Positions 8,220 to 16,223 of a stretch of 30,227 nt of DNA are shown here, piece after piece; position 1 is the first letter of the stretch; every line of letters begins with the position of its first letter. The stretch is from an uncultured Eubacteriales bacterium (GTDB taxonomy: Bacteria; Bacillota; Clostridia; Christensenellales; CAG-138), in assembly GCA_900550525.1 (NCBI GenBank), contig URSN01000009.1, positions 1 to 30,227 of the forward strand, given 5' to 3'. The notes under the pieces were generated by a model that was not told the DNA's origin, did no database searches, and saw nothing but the letters and a program-made list of their open reading frames with translations. The position numbers and the translations under genes are program-made.

Positions 8220-9462
8220 CCGCGACGTACTGCTCAGGGTCGAACACCTCTGCCAGTATTTCAAAATGGAGGGCGGCGAGCTCAAGGCCGTCGACGACGT
8301 CAGCTTCGACATCAGGCGCGGCGAGGTGCTGGGCCTTGTGGGCGAATCCGGCTGCGGCAAGACCACGACCGGCCGCTCCATCATCAAGCTGTACGACATC
8401 ACCTCCGGCAATATCTACTTCAAGGGCGTGCGCATCTCCGCCGGCACGCGCAGCTACCGGGACCGCATCCGGCAGGCGCAAAGCGAATACAAAGAGGCGG
8501 CCGCCGCGCTCGAGCAGCAGGCGAAAAACGGCGAGATCGACCACGCCGCGCAGGCGGAGCGCCTGGCCCGGCTGCGCGCGCAGCGCGACGAAACGGTCGC
8601 CGCGCAGCGCAGGCTCATCCGCGAGGCGCAGCACGACCAGAAGAACAGCGACCGGATGTACCGGGCGCGCCAGGTCGAGCGGATCGAGCGCGAATATGCG
8701 CCAAAGCTCGCCGCCGCGCAGGGCGAGGCGCTTGCCGCGCTGAACGCGGAATACAAGGACGCGCTGCGCAAGGCGCGCAAAGCGCGCCTCGTGACGCAGA
8801 TCCAGATGATCTTCCAGGACCCCATCGCCTCGCTCGACCCGCGCATGACCGTGCGCGAGATCATATCCGAGGGGCTGATCATCCAGGGCGAGCGCGACCG
8901 CAAGGCGATCAACGAGCGCGTCTATGAGATGCTGGAGCTCGTCGGCCTGGTGCGCGAGCATGCGGGCCGTTATCCGCATGAATTCTCCGGCGGCCAGCGC
9001 CAGAGGATCGGCGTGGCCCGCTCGATCATCATGCGGCCGGATCTCATCATTGCGGACGAGCCGGTCTCCGCGCTGGACGTGTCCATCCAGGCGCAGGTGA
9101 TCAACCTGCTCAACGACCTGCGCGAGCGGTTTGGGCTGACCATCCTGTTCATCGCGCACGACCTGTCCGTCGTCAAGTACTTCTCCGACCGCATCGGCGT
9201 GATGTACTACGGCAAGATGGTCGAGCTCGCCTCGTCGGACGAACTGTTCCGCAATCCGCTGCATCCGTATACGCGCTCGCTCCTGTCGGCCATCCCGCTG
9301 CCGGACCCGATCTACGAGAAGAGCCGCCGGCGCATCATCTACAATCCGCTCGCCGAGCACGACTATACCACCGATAAGCCGTCGTTCCGGGAGATCAAGC
9401 CGGGGCATTTCGTGCAGTGCAACGATGCGGAATATGAAAAGTACCTTTCCATCCTGAAATGA
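8206..9462 (+). CDS. Peptide-type ABC transporter ATPase, OppF type, with coiled-coil insertion
   Basis: This is the second ATPase of the importer, 418 residues against about 320 for ordinary OppF. Walker A GESGCGKTT lies at residues 46-54. The Q-loop MIFQDPIASLDPRM has Gln204 rather than about Gln100. The signature FSGGQRQRIGVARS, Walker B LIIADEPVSALD and the H-loop FIAHDLSVVKYFSDR are all intact. The extra 110 residues (about 85-195) lie between Walker A and the Q-loop and form a highly charged heptad-like helix pair (RIRQAQSEYKEAAAALEQQ and later stretches), probably an antiparallel coiled coil. The position differs from the insertion in the partner ATPase. The gene starts at 8206 after GGAGGGAGGA and overlaps the upstream gene by 14 bp. 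The C-terminus carries HPYTRSLLSAIPLPDP, typical of OppF/DppF. Confidence 0.93.
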   Translation: MQNNDRDVLLRVEHLCQYFKMEGGELKAVDDVSFDIRRGEVLGLVGESGCGKTTTGRSIIKLYDITSGNIYFKGVRISAGTRSYRDRIRQAQSEYKEAAAALEQQAKNGEIDHAAQAERLARLRAQRDETVAAQRRLIREAQHDQKNSDRMYRARQVERIEREYAPKLAAAQGEALAALNAEYKDALRKARKARLVTQIQMIFQDPIASLDPRMTVREIISEGLIIQGERDRKAINERVYEMLELVGLVREHAGRYPHEFSGGQRQRIGVARSIIMRPDLIIADEPVSALDVSIQAQVINLLNDLRERFGLTILFIAHDLSVVKYFSDRIGVMYYGKMVELASSDELFRNPLHPYTRSLLSAIPLPDPIYEKSRRRIIYNPLAEHDYTTDKPSFREIKPGHFVQCNDAEYEKYLSILK

Positions 9463-9866
9463 GGGGTACGCGCCTGAAGGAGTACCTGCGGCCCCTCGCC
9501 GCCGGCTGCGCCATCGCGCTCGTCGTGTTCCTGTCCTCTGCGGGCGCGGCGGCGGCGGGGCTGGCGCACCGCCTCTGCGACGCGTTTTTCGTCGCCGGCG
9601 TCCTCATTCTGGGTTCCGGCGGCCTGGCGTACGCCAACTATCACGGCCTGTTCGACGTGTTCAGCTATGGCGTGCGCCGGGTCGCGGATACGGCGTGGCC
9701 GTGGGTGGGCTTTCTCAAGGAGGAGGACAAGGAGGGGAACTATGCCGACTACCGGCTCCGCCGGCAGAAACGGCGCAGTTTCCCGCGCGGCCTGCTGCTC
9801 GCCGGCGCAACGCTGATGCTTCTGGCCGCCTGCATGCTCGTGCTGTATCTCTGTTTGGAGGCTTAG
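9459..9866 (+). CDS. Small membrane protein, DUF3899-like
   Basis: A 135-residue protein with three hydrophobic segments (about 13-33, 38-58 and 110-132). A central soluble stretch contains FLKEEDKEGNYADYRLRRQKRR. The pattern of a 'CDAFFVAGVLILGSGGLAYANYHGLFDVFSYG' type segment, with a Gly-rich second helix followed by G-x-FD, resembles the DUF3899 family of Bacillota membrane proteins. Function is unknown. Its ATG overlaps the stop of the OppF-type gene (ATGA at 9459-9462), so it is translationally coupled to the importer and may be an accessory subunit. A weak terminator follows. Family assignment is from memory of the pattern and is moderately sure; the link to transport is inferred from coupling only. 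Confidence 0.75.
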   Translation: MRGTRLKEYLRPLAAGCAIALVVFLSSAGAAAAGLAHRLCDAFFVAGVLILGSGGLAYANYHGLFDVFSYGVRRVADTAWPWVGFLKEEDKEGNYADYRLRRQKRRSFPRGLLLAGATLMLLAACMLVLYLCLEA

Positions 9867-9871
9867 CCGGG

Positions 9872-9912
9872 CGGCGCGTCCTCATCGCGGCGCGCCGGAC
9901 AAATTTCTTTTT
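9872..9912 (+). terminator. Probable terminator of the opp-like operon
   Basis: CGGCGCG at 9872-9878 pairs with CGCGCCG at 9891-9897 around a 12-nt loop, followed after a few bases by TTTCTTTTT. The stem is short and the T-run is offset, so this is a modest candidate. Confidence 0.45.
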
Positions 9913-9930
9913 GCAATCATCTGAAATCAC

Positions 9931-9959
9931 TTGACAGGCATTGAAACAAATTATATACT
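9931..9959 (+). promoter_or_regulatory. Promoter of the LacI-family regulator gene
   Basis: TTGACA at 9931-9936 and TATACT at 9954-9959 have 17-bp spacing, close to consensus. Just downstream, at about 9970-9985, the stretch TCAAAGCGTTCAA has the central CG and A/T flanks of LacI/CcpA-type operators but is poorly symmetric; it is only a weak candidate for autoregulation. Confidence 0.82.
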
Positions 9960-10011
9960 ATATCCGGTAATCAAAGCGTTCAACAGGTAAGCCCGGAAAG
10001 GAAGGCACGAC

Positions 10012-11007
10012 TTGCAGGAAGTCACCATTTATGACATCGCCAAGCTGGCCGGCGTTTCCGCCAGCACGGTTTCGCGCGTGATCAACGAGTACCCTCATGT
10101 GAAGAAATCGACCCGCGCGCGCGTTTTGAAGTTGCTCGACGAGTATCATTATGTGCCCAACGAGACGGCGCGCGGCCTGGTCAATCAGTCCACGCGCATG
10201 ATCGGCATCCTGATCTCGGACATTCGCACGACGCACCATACCGACGGCGTGTATTACATCGAGCAGGAGCTCTCCAAGCAGGGCTATTCCTGCCTGATCT
10301 ACAACACCGGTTCCTCAAAAAAGGATCAGACGCGCTACATCCAGCTGCTGAGCCAGCGCAAGGTGGAAGCCGCCGTGCTGATGGGCTCGATCTACCAGAC
10401 CGAGGTCGTCAACTGGGCCGTGCAGACCTTCCTGCCATCCACGCCCGTCGTGCTCTGCAACGGCTATCTGGATGCGCCCAACGTGTACAGCCTCATCGCG
10501 GACGAGCGCAACGGGGTTTGCGACTGCGTGGAGCTGCTTGCGCGCAAGGGGCGCGAACGCATCGCCTTTGTCGTCAACCATTACACGCCCAGCAACCGCC
10601 TCAAGCAGGAGGGGTATCTGGACGGCATGGCCCGCTTTTTGCCGAAGCGGGACCCGATCACCGTGGAATCCGGCTCCTCCATACAGGAGGTCTATCGGGC
10701 CACGCAGCAGCTGATGCAAGACCATCCCAATCTCGACGGCATCATTTTCTCGGAGGACATCCTCGCCGCCGCCGGCGTCCACGCTCTTTCCGATCTGAAG
10801 GTCAGGGTTCCGGACGATGTCGGCGTCATCGGCATCAACAACTCCCAGTATGCCGAGCTCTGCGTGCCGGCGCTGACCTCGCTGGACAATATGCTGCACG
10901 ATCTGAGCTTAACGGCCGCCAGGAACATTCGCGCCCTGCTGGATGGCGAACGCATCAACAAAAAAATGATGATCTGCTCGCGCATCGTTGAGCGGCAATC
11001 CACATGA
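10012..11007 (+). CDS. LacI/GalR-family transcriptional regulator
   Basis: This 331-residue repressor-type protein has the family's normal length. Residues 4-25 form the helix-turn-helix with the hallmark VTIYDIAKLAGVSASTVSRV, then the hinge-helix region ending YVPNETARGLV. The rest is a periplasmic-binding-protein-like effector domain starting TRMIGILISDIR, with LDGIIFSEDILAAAGVHALSD and the C-terminal IGINNSQYAELCVPALTSLDN typical of the GalR group. The start is TTG at 10012, because the helix-turn-helix begins three residues later, no ATG fits, and AAGGAAGG lies in the right place upstream. It has its own promoter and a strong terminator. The effector is not identifiable. Position directly after the importer operon makes that operon a plausible target, which is inference. 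Confidence 0.93.
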   Translation: MQEVTIYDIAKLAGVSASTVSRVINEYPHVKKSTRARVLKLLDEYHYVPNETARGLVNQSTRMIGILISDIRTTHHTDGVYYIEQELSKQGYSCLIYNTGSSKKDQTRYIQLLSQRKVEAAVLMGSIYQTEVVNWAVQTFLPSTPVVLCNGYLDAPNVYSLIADERNGVCDCVELLARKGRERIAFVVNHYTPSNRLKQEGYLDGMARFLPKRDPITVESGSSIQEVYRATQQLMQDHPNLDGIIFSEDILAAAGVHALSDLKVRVPDDVGVIGINNSQYAELCVPALTSLDNMLHDLSLTAARNIRALLDGERINKKMMICSRIVERQST

Positions 11008-11030
11008 CCCATTGGGATATTCGACTTTGT

Positions 11031-11061
11031 TCGGCTCTAAGTAAACTTAGAGCCGATTTTT
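11031..11061 (+). terminator. Rho-independent terminator after the LacI-family gene
   Basis: A perfect 11-bp stem, TCGGCTCTAAG at 11031-11041 with its complement at 11046-11056, encloses a TAAA loop and runs into TTTTTGT. It marks the end of the GC-rich segment; base composition drops immediately afterwards. Confidence 0.95.
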
Positions 11062-11106
11062 GTAATGAGAAGGCCATTGCTACGTTCTAATCTCCGGCTA
11101 TATTTT

Positions 11107-11334
11107 TTAATCTCTGAAATCAAATAGATCCCGTGGTTTAACTTCCAATACTTCGCACATTTTAAATATAACATCAAACGAAACGCCAACATTGCCTAAT
11201 TCTATTGCGCTTATATGACTTCTGTCAACATCAATCAATTCGGCCAATTGAAGTTGTGTTAACTTCTTTCGCTTGCGATAGTACACGATATTTAGCCCGA
11301 ATTTTTCATAAAAGCACTTATATTCTGGTTTCAT
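11107..11334 (-). CDS. Small XRE-family helix-turn-helix regulator
   Basis: This 75-residue protein is essentially one Cro/C1-type DNA-binding domain. After FGLNIVYYRKRKK come the helices LTQLQLAELIDVDRSHISAIELG (about residues 25-47) and the family-typical NVGVSFDVIFKMCEVLEVKPRDLF. There is no effector domain. GGAGG lies 9 nt before the ATG at 11334, and a TATAAA box at 11357-11362 (minus strand) with a poor -35 could serve as promoter. It faces the BMP-type importer operon across a 159-bp gap, so local control of that operon and of itself is likely but inferred. The gene is AT-rich, like the importer and unlike the genes to the left. No toxin or phage gene is adjacent. Confidence 0.9.
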   Translation of the reverse strand: MKPEYKCFYEKFGLNIVYYRKRKKLTQLQLAELIDVDRSHISAIELGNVGVSFDVIFKMCEVLEVKPRDLFDFRD

Positions 11335-11394
11335 TCTAAACGGCCTCCAATAAAATTTTATAAAAACGCTTCATCGAATAAAACCTTCCCAAAG

Positions 11395-11407
11395 TAGCGT
11401 AATGCTA
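11395..11407. promoter_or_regulatory. Candidate operator: short inverted repeat beside the BMP-operon -35 box
   Basis: TAGC at 11395-11398 and GCTA at 11404-11407 flank GTAAT, and the repeat ends directly against the -35 box of the importer promoter. Small XRE regulators often bind such sites. With only four bases per arm it may be chance. Confidence 0.3.
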
Positions 11408-11436
11408 TTTACACAGGTCAATTTATGGTTTATAAT
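11408..11436 (+). promoter_or_regulatory. Promoter of the BMP-type importer operon
   Basis: TTTACA at 11408-11413 and TATAAT at 11431-11436 are spaced by 17 bp. Expected transcription start is near 11443, giving a leader of about 50 nt that ends in the AAGGAGG ribosome-binding site at 11481-11487. Confidence 0.85.
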
Positions 11437-11493
11437 GGGAAAAAGGACAAACATATCTGAAACCACTTTAATTCTATGCGAAGGAGGCAAATC

Positions 11494-12531
11494 ATGAAAA
11501 AACGTATCTTGGCTCTGCTCATCTCTGTGCTCTTTTTGACCTGTATGGCGGCATGTACGTCACCTGCTGAGCCGCAAACTACAACACCTTCTGCCAGTAT
11601 GGAAAACGACAATGAGAGCAATGTAAAACCTATTAAGGCGATTATGCTGCTCAGCGGCCTTGCGAACGACGGCGGATGGAATCAGTGTGGGTATATGGCT
11701 TCTGAGTACTTGAACGAGAATATCGAGAATGTCGAAGCAGATTATATTGAGAATGTGACCCTGACAACGCTTGAGGCTACTTTGCGGGATTATGCTGACC
11801 GTGGATATAACTTATTAGTTGGCTTCAGCTTTGACGTAGGGGAAATCATGTTCGAGGTAGCAAAAGACTATCCTGAAGCGAACTTCGTATGGGCGCAAGG
11901 GAATTTAAGCGGTGATAATTTCGTTTCTTTTACGGCTCCTCTTGAACAGAATGCATTTTTGATTGGCGCGCTCTCTGCTGCCATGTCGGAGACGGGTAAA
12001 ATTGGGTTTGTCGGCGGTATGGACACGCCAACGCTGGTCAATGTTTTGAATGGCTACACTGCTGGTGCAAAATATATGAATCCGGACACTGAGGTGCTAT
12101 ATTCATTCTTGGGAACTTGGTCTGATGCAGAAAAATCCAAACTTACCTGTTTTACGATGTTTGAAAAAGGCGTCGATGTCATGATGGGCAGAGGTGACGG
12201 TGTCCTGCGTGGCGCTCTCCAGGCATGCAAAGAGCGCGGCGTCTATTTTACCGGGGATGCGTCTGATCAAAACCAACTTGCTCCAGATATTATAATTTCC
12301 AGTGCAATTTGGAATGTGGGAAGAAATCTTGAAGTTATCATAGAGGATATACGTGCTGACCAATTTGGGAACAAAATATATCACCTGGGTATGGATGAAG
12401 GTGTTGTGGATATTGCTGACTTCCATGGTCTAGTGCCGGATGAAATTGCCGAACAGATCTACGAAATCCGCGACAAAATTATATCCGGAGAGATCGTTGT
12501 TGAGGAAAATTTTACATTGATTGACCAGTAA
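11494..12531 (+). CDS. BMP/PnrA-type ABC transporter substrate-binding lipoprotein
   Basis: A 345-residue lipoprotein of the Bmp/PnrA/Med family, which binds purine nucleosides in the members studied. An in-frame ATG exists at 11476, but the start at 11494 is preferred: AAGGAGG (11481-11487) sits just before it and the signal peptide then begins MKKRILALL. The lipobox ends at Cys21 (MAAC). Mature features are AIMLLSGLANDGGWNQCGYM near the N-terminus (the family's substrate-contact region with Trp-Asn), NLLVGFSFDVGEIMFEVA, FVWAQG, GKIGFVGGMDTPTLVNVLNG and VYFTGDASDQNQ. Gene order (lipoprotein, double ATPase, two permeases) matches the guanosine importer NupNOPQ of Bacillus. Nucleoside specificity is inferred from the family and gene order, not from residues. 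Confidence 0.93.
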   Translation: MKKRILALLISVLFLTCMAACTSPAEPQTTTPSASMENDNESNVKPIKAIMLLSGLANDGGWNQCGYMASEYLNENIENVEADYIENVTLTTLEATLRDYADRGYNLLVGFSFDVGEIMFEVAKDYPEANFVWAQGNLSGDNFVSFTAPLEQNAFLIGALSAAMSETGKIGFVGGMDTPTLVNVLNGYTAGAKYMNPDTEVLYSFLGTWSDAEKSKLTCFTMFEKGVDVMMGRGDGVLRGALQACKERGVYFTGDASDQNQLAPDIIISSAIWNVGRNLEVIIEDIRADQFGNKIYHLGMDEGVVDIADFHGLVPDEIAEQIYEIRDKIISGEIVVEENFTLIDQ

Positions 12532-12543
12532 TAAGATCATAAA

Positions 12544-12577
12544 GTCAAGTCGCGGCATATACATGTCGCGACTTGAC
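12544..12577 (+). other. Intercistronic hairpin between lipoprotein and ATPase genes
   Basis: GTCAAGTCGCG at 12544-12554 pairs perfectly with 12567-12577 around a 12-nt loop. No T-run follows, so it is more likely a transcript-stabilising or processing hairpin than a terminator. It could protect the lipoprotein message from 3' decay. Confidence 0.6.
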
Positions 12578-12624
12578 CTTCAAATCGTATCACAATTTGA
12601 TATAGGGACAAGGGTTGAAGTGTC

Positions 12625-14154
12625 ATGTCAGAAATCATTCGAATGAACAATATTACAAAAAGGTTTGGGAACGTGACTGCAAACGATGGGGTAAGTTTGA
12701 TAGTTGAGCAAGGCAGTATTCATGCACTGCTCGGAGAGAATGGTTCGGGCAAAAGTACTCTAATGAAAATTCTTTTTGGAGTTTATAGAGCAGATGAGGG
12801 CGAGATTTATATTCGTGGAGTCAAGGAACGGATAGCTTCCCCTCCGCAGGCTCTGCAAAAGGGAATTAGCATGATTCATCAACATTTTATGCTAATTCCA
12901 CAGATGACAGTTGTGGAAAACATTATAGCTGGCGATCCATCAAATCGGGCTTATATTAATTTTGATAGCGCTGCAATAGAAGTGGAGAAACTCGCCAATG
13001 ATTTTGGCTTAAAAATAGATCCGCATGAATACATATACAATCTTTCCGTCGGTGAACAGCAGCGCGTTGAAATCATAAAAACGTTGTATCGCGGTGCTGA
13101 AATCATGATTTTGGACGAGCCGACCGCAGTGTTAACTCCGCAGGAAACAAGAGAATTACTGCAAATTCTTCGAACATTTGTCGAAAAAGGTAAAACAATC
13201 ATTCTAATTACCCATAAATTAGAGGAAGTTATGGAATTTGCGGATGCATGTACGGTATTAAGAAATGGTAAAGCATCCAACACCATTAAGGTAAGCAATA
13301 CAACTAAAACTGAGCTGGCTCGGCTCATGGTCGGTCGAGATGTTGTGTTTCATTCATATCAGAAGAGCGCTCATATTGGAGATGTCATCGCCGAATTAGA
13401 GCACATATATGCAAAAAATACCTATGGGAAGATAGTTCTTAACGATATTTCCTTGCAGCTGCACGCGGGAGAGATTTTAGGGATAGCTGGTGTAGACGGA
13501 AATGGACAAGTTGAATTATCGGAGGTAATCACGGGCATGCACCCTATTTCTTCAGGAGAAATCAGAATTAACGGTGAAAGTATTTCGCAAAAAACGGTTG
13601 CCGATATTGTTGACTGCGGCGTCGCCTATGTACCGGCCGAAAGGAATGGCGTCGGGGCGATAGGGACATTCTCTGTAAGAGAAAACATGGTATTACGCCA
13701 ATACAAAAAGCAACCGTATTCCAAACATAACTTTCTATGCAGGCATGCAATTGATGCTTTAGTAGACAAACTTGCAAAGGAATTTGAAATCAAACTCGCT
13801 TCACCAAGCCAAAAGGCAAATCTTTTATCGGGCGGAAATTTGCAGAAAGTTATTCTTGCACGTGAGCTGCATCGAAAGCCCAGTCTCTTGGTGTGCGTTT
13901 ATCCGACACGCGGATTAGATGTAGGCGCTATTGAATATGTGCAGGAAACCTTACTGAAGGCAAAGGAGGATGGCGCAGCTATATTGCTGATTTCGACTGA
14001 GTTGGAAGAAATTCTTTCGCTAAGCGATCGGATAGCGGTACTCTTTGAAGGCCAAATCATGGGGGTGCTAAATAATGAGCAAAACTCAATTTTAGAAAAA
14101 ATCGGGCTTATGTTGGCGGGGGTACGTCAGGATGAAGGTGGTGTAGTCGCATGA
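12625..14154 (+). CDS. BMP-type ABC transporter ATPase with two nucleotide-binding domains
   Basis: This 509-residue protein of the RbsA/NupO layout has two fused ABC domains. Domain 1 (about 1-245) has Walker A GENGSGKST (residues 37-45), MIHQHFMLIPQMTVVENI, signature LSVGEQQRVEI and Walker B IMILDEPTAVLTP (Asp164, Glu165). Domain 2 (about 255-500) carries the expected degenerate Walker A GVDGNGQVEL (about 289), signature LSGGNLQKVILARE and PTRGLDVGAIEYV without the catalytic Glu. This asymmetry is normal for the family, where one of the two sites hydrolyses poorly. The start ATG has only a weak AGGG upstream. The stop overlaps the next gene by 4 bp (ATGA). It energises the two permeases that follow, probably for nucleoside uptake. 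Confidence 0.94.
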   Translation: MSEIIRMNNITKRFGNVTANDGVSLIVEQGSIHALLGENGSGKSTLMKILFGVYRADEGEIYIRGVKERIASPPQALQKGISMIHQHFMLIPQMTVVENIIAGDPSNRAYINFDSAAIEVEKLANDFGLKIDPHEYIYNLSVGEQQRVEIIKTLYRGAEIMILDEPTAVLTPQETRELLQILRTFVEKGKTIILITHKLEEVMEFADACTVLRNGKASNTIKVSNTTKTELARLMVGRDVVFHSYQKSAHIGDVIAELEHIYAKNTYGKIVLNDISLQLHAGEILGIAGVDGNGQVELSEVITGMHPISSGEIRINGESISQKTVADIVDCGVAYVPAERNGVGAIGTFSVRENMVLRQYKKQPYSKHNFLCRHAIDALVDKLAKEFEIKLASPSQKANLLSGGNLQKVILARELHRKPSLLVCVYPTRGLDVGAIEYVQETLLKAKEDGAAILLISTELEEILSLSDRIAVLFEGQIMGVLNNEQNSILEKIGLMLAGVRQDEGGVVA

Positions 14155-15260
14155 AGGAAAAAAGGCGACTGATAAAAGCAGCGGCCTCTTGGTTGTGGGT
14201 CGCAGCCGTCCCAGCGCTTGCCTTGTTGCTCTCCTTTTTGATATGCAGCTTACTCCTTAAGCTTTATAATGCAGATCCTGTTGTTGCATATACCGCATTG
14301 TTTCGAGGCGCTTTGGTCGGGAAATATAATTTTTCCGAAACGATAGCCATAATGATCCCGCTGTTGTTGATAGCGCTTGGCATCGCAGTTGCGCAAACAG
14401 GAGATAATCAGAATATAGGTGGTGAAGGGCAGTTCCATATGGGAGCACTGGGCGCAGCGTTTGTTGCGATTTATCTCCCAGCAAATACTCCTGTTCTTTT
14501 TTCCATACCGCTTCTGATGGCCACCGGGGCTCTATTTGGAATGGCTTGGATATTGCTTCCGGCAGTTCTTAAGATAAAAAGAGGCGTAAGCGAAATCGTT
14601 ATGACGGTCATGATGAATGAAATAGGCAAGGGGATTGTCTCGTGCCTGCTTTCCAACGGCATGAAAGATCCCAATTCGCCGATACACCAAACCGTAGAAT
14701 TTGGAGAAAATTGGAAGCTACCGACAATTATACCAGATACAAAAATACATCTGGGGTTCGTGCTTGCGCTCATCCTCACGGTTATTCTTTGGGTATATCT
14801 GAACAAGATGACGGGAGGATTTGAAGTAAAGGCTGTTGGACAATGTAAAAAAGCTGCACAGTATGCCGGTATGCGAGTGGGGAAAGTTGCCCTGATGACA
14901 TTTTTGCTGTCTGGCGCGCTCGCAGGACTGGCTGGCGCCTGTGAAGTTTCTGGCATTTACAATCGATTGATTGAAGGTTTCAGCCTTGGATTTGGCTTTA
15001 CTGCAATAGTAATCTCGCTTCTCGGGAAACGAAATCCACTCAAGATTGCGATTGCCGCGTTTTGTTTTGCAGCACTCATTACTGGCGCAAACGCCATGCA
15101 GCGAGCCGTTGGAACACCGGCAACACTTGCTTCGGTTATCCAAGCGGTAACTGTCTTTTTCTGGATGATTAGTGAATTTTTTGTATCACAATTACGGAAA
15201 AAGATTAATTTATTAAAGTGCATGAAGTCAACACAAGCCATTCCATCAACTTCTAATTAG
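14151..15260 (+). CDS. BMP-type ABC transporter permease 1 (NupP-like)
   Basis: A 369-residue integral membrane protein with eight or more hydrophobic segments, starting after MKEKRRLIKAAASW. Family-typical features are the early loop NADPVVAYTALFRGALVGKYNFSETI, the ALGIAVAQTGDNQNIGGEGQFHMGALGA stretch (the GxxNIGxEGQ pattern of this branched-chain/BPD_transp_2-type permease family), KIKRGVSEIVMTVMMNEIG, and GAGACEVSGIYNRLIEGFSLGFGFTAI-like residues near the end. It overlaps the ATPase gene by 4 bp and is followed after 20 bp by its partner. Together they form the channel of the importer. The last 30 residues are hydrophilic and Lys/Ser-rich. Confidence 0.92.
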   Translation: MKEKRRLIKAAASWLWVAAVPALALLLSFLICSLLLKLYNADPVVAYTALFRGALVGKYNFSETIAIMIPLLLIALGIAVAQTGDNQNIGGEGQFHMGALGAAFVAIYLPANTPVLFSIPLLMATGALFGMAWILLPAVLKIKRGVSEIVMTVMMNEIGKGIVSCLLSNGMKDPNSPIHQTVEFGENWKLPTIIPDTKIHLGFVLALILTVILWVYLNKMTGGFEVKAVGQCKKAAQYAGMRVGKVALMTFLLSGALAGLAGACEVSGIYNRLIEGFSLGFGFTAIVISLLGKRNPLKIAIAAFCFAALITGANAMQRAVGTPATLASVIQAVTVFFWMISEFFVSQLRKKINLLKCMKSTQAIPSTSN

Positions 15261-15280
15261 ATGACAGAGGTTTACTAGCA

Positions 15281-16219
15281 ATGGAAAATGTTTTTTCAGT
15301 TGTTGAATTTACACTTGACTCTGCAATCAGCATGGCGATCCCCTTGCTGTTAGCGGCAATTGGGGAAATTTTCGTCCAGCGCTCAGGGTGCATAAACATG
15401 GGGATAGAGGGAATGATGCTTATGGGAGCATTTATTGGTATCGTGGGGTCCATATTTTATGGACGGGCTGTTGGATTCGTGCTTTGCATCTTCGCAGGGG
15501 CTGTTTTTGGGCTCTTTGTGGCTTTTATGTGTGTGACGATAAAAGCAAGTCAACCAATCGTTGGTGTCGTTTTGAATTTGTTCGCAACTGGAGCAACAAG
15601 CTTTTTTTATAGATATCTTTTAGGGCTTACAAGTGATATACCATCCGTTCAGCAGCTTTCAAAGATTAGTATTCCACTGCTTTCAGAAATCCCAGTCATC
15701 GGCTGTTTATTTGAACAAAATGTTTTGTCCTATTTTGCATTCATTTTGGTGCCGATATCTTATTTTATTCTGTTTAAAACCAACTTCGGTCTCAAAATAC
15801 GTGCAGTTGGCGGAAATGCAGAAGCGGCAGATACAATGGGGATATCAGTCATTGGTATACGATATGCCTGCTGGATAGTTGGAGGCATTTTAGCAACGAT
15901 GGCGGGCGCTTTTTTGGCATTTAGCGTAGGTTTATTTGCTGACAACATGTCATCGAGCCGCGGATTTATCGCTCTCGCGCTTGTTTTATTTGCTAGGTGG
16001 AATCCTGTTCGCGCACTATTGGGCGCCTTCTTGTTCGGCATTGCAGACTCTGTTCAATTACAGCTACAGGCATCGAGCGTCGATATTCCCTATCAGCTGT
16101 TGGTTTTGCTGCCATATGTACTGACAATCCTCATCATGGCAATTTCAGCAAAATTTAATTTTGTTAACCCATCTGTGATTGGCGTACCGTATACAAGAGA
16201 AAGCAAGGAGATGCAATAA
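15281..16219 (+). CDS. BMP-type ABC transporter permease 2 (NupQ-like)
   Basis: This 312-residue partner permease has about eight hydrophobic segments. The N-terminus FTLDSAISMAIPLLLAAIGEIFVQRSGCINMGIEGMMLMGAF carries the family signature NxGIEGMM. Further on are GVVLNLFATGATSFFYRYL, the coupling region FGLKIRAVGGNAEAADTMGISV, and SSRGFIALALVLFARWNP with the conserved RGFIALA. The gene follows permease 1 by 20 bp with AGAGG as ribosome-binding site. Its 3' end overlaps no downstream start if the GTG at 16224 is used for the next gene. Assignment to the family is firm; the substrate is inferred as for the rest of the operon. Confidence 0.92.
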   Translation: MENVFSVVEFTLDSAISMAIPLLLAAIGEIFVQRSGCINMGIEGMMLMGAFIGIVGSIFYGRAVGFVLCIFAGAVFGLFVAFMCVTIKASQPIVGVVLNLFATGATSFFYRYLLGLTSDIPSVQQLSKISIPLLSEIPVIGCLFEQNVLSYFAFILVPISYFILFKTNFGLKIRAVGGNAEAADTMGISVIGIRYACWIVGGILATMAGAFLAFSVGLFADNMSSSRGFIALALVLFARWNPVRALLGAFLFGIADSVQLQLQASSVDIPYQLLVLLPYVLTILIMAISAKFNFVNPSVIGVPYTRESKEMQ

Positions 16220-16223
16220 TCGC

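Noticed and set aside
5679..8411. Long open frame on the minus strand across the ATPase genes
   Set aside because: Shadow of GC-rich codons; composition (Val, Leu, His, Arg) is not protein-like and no start signal is present.
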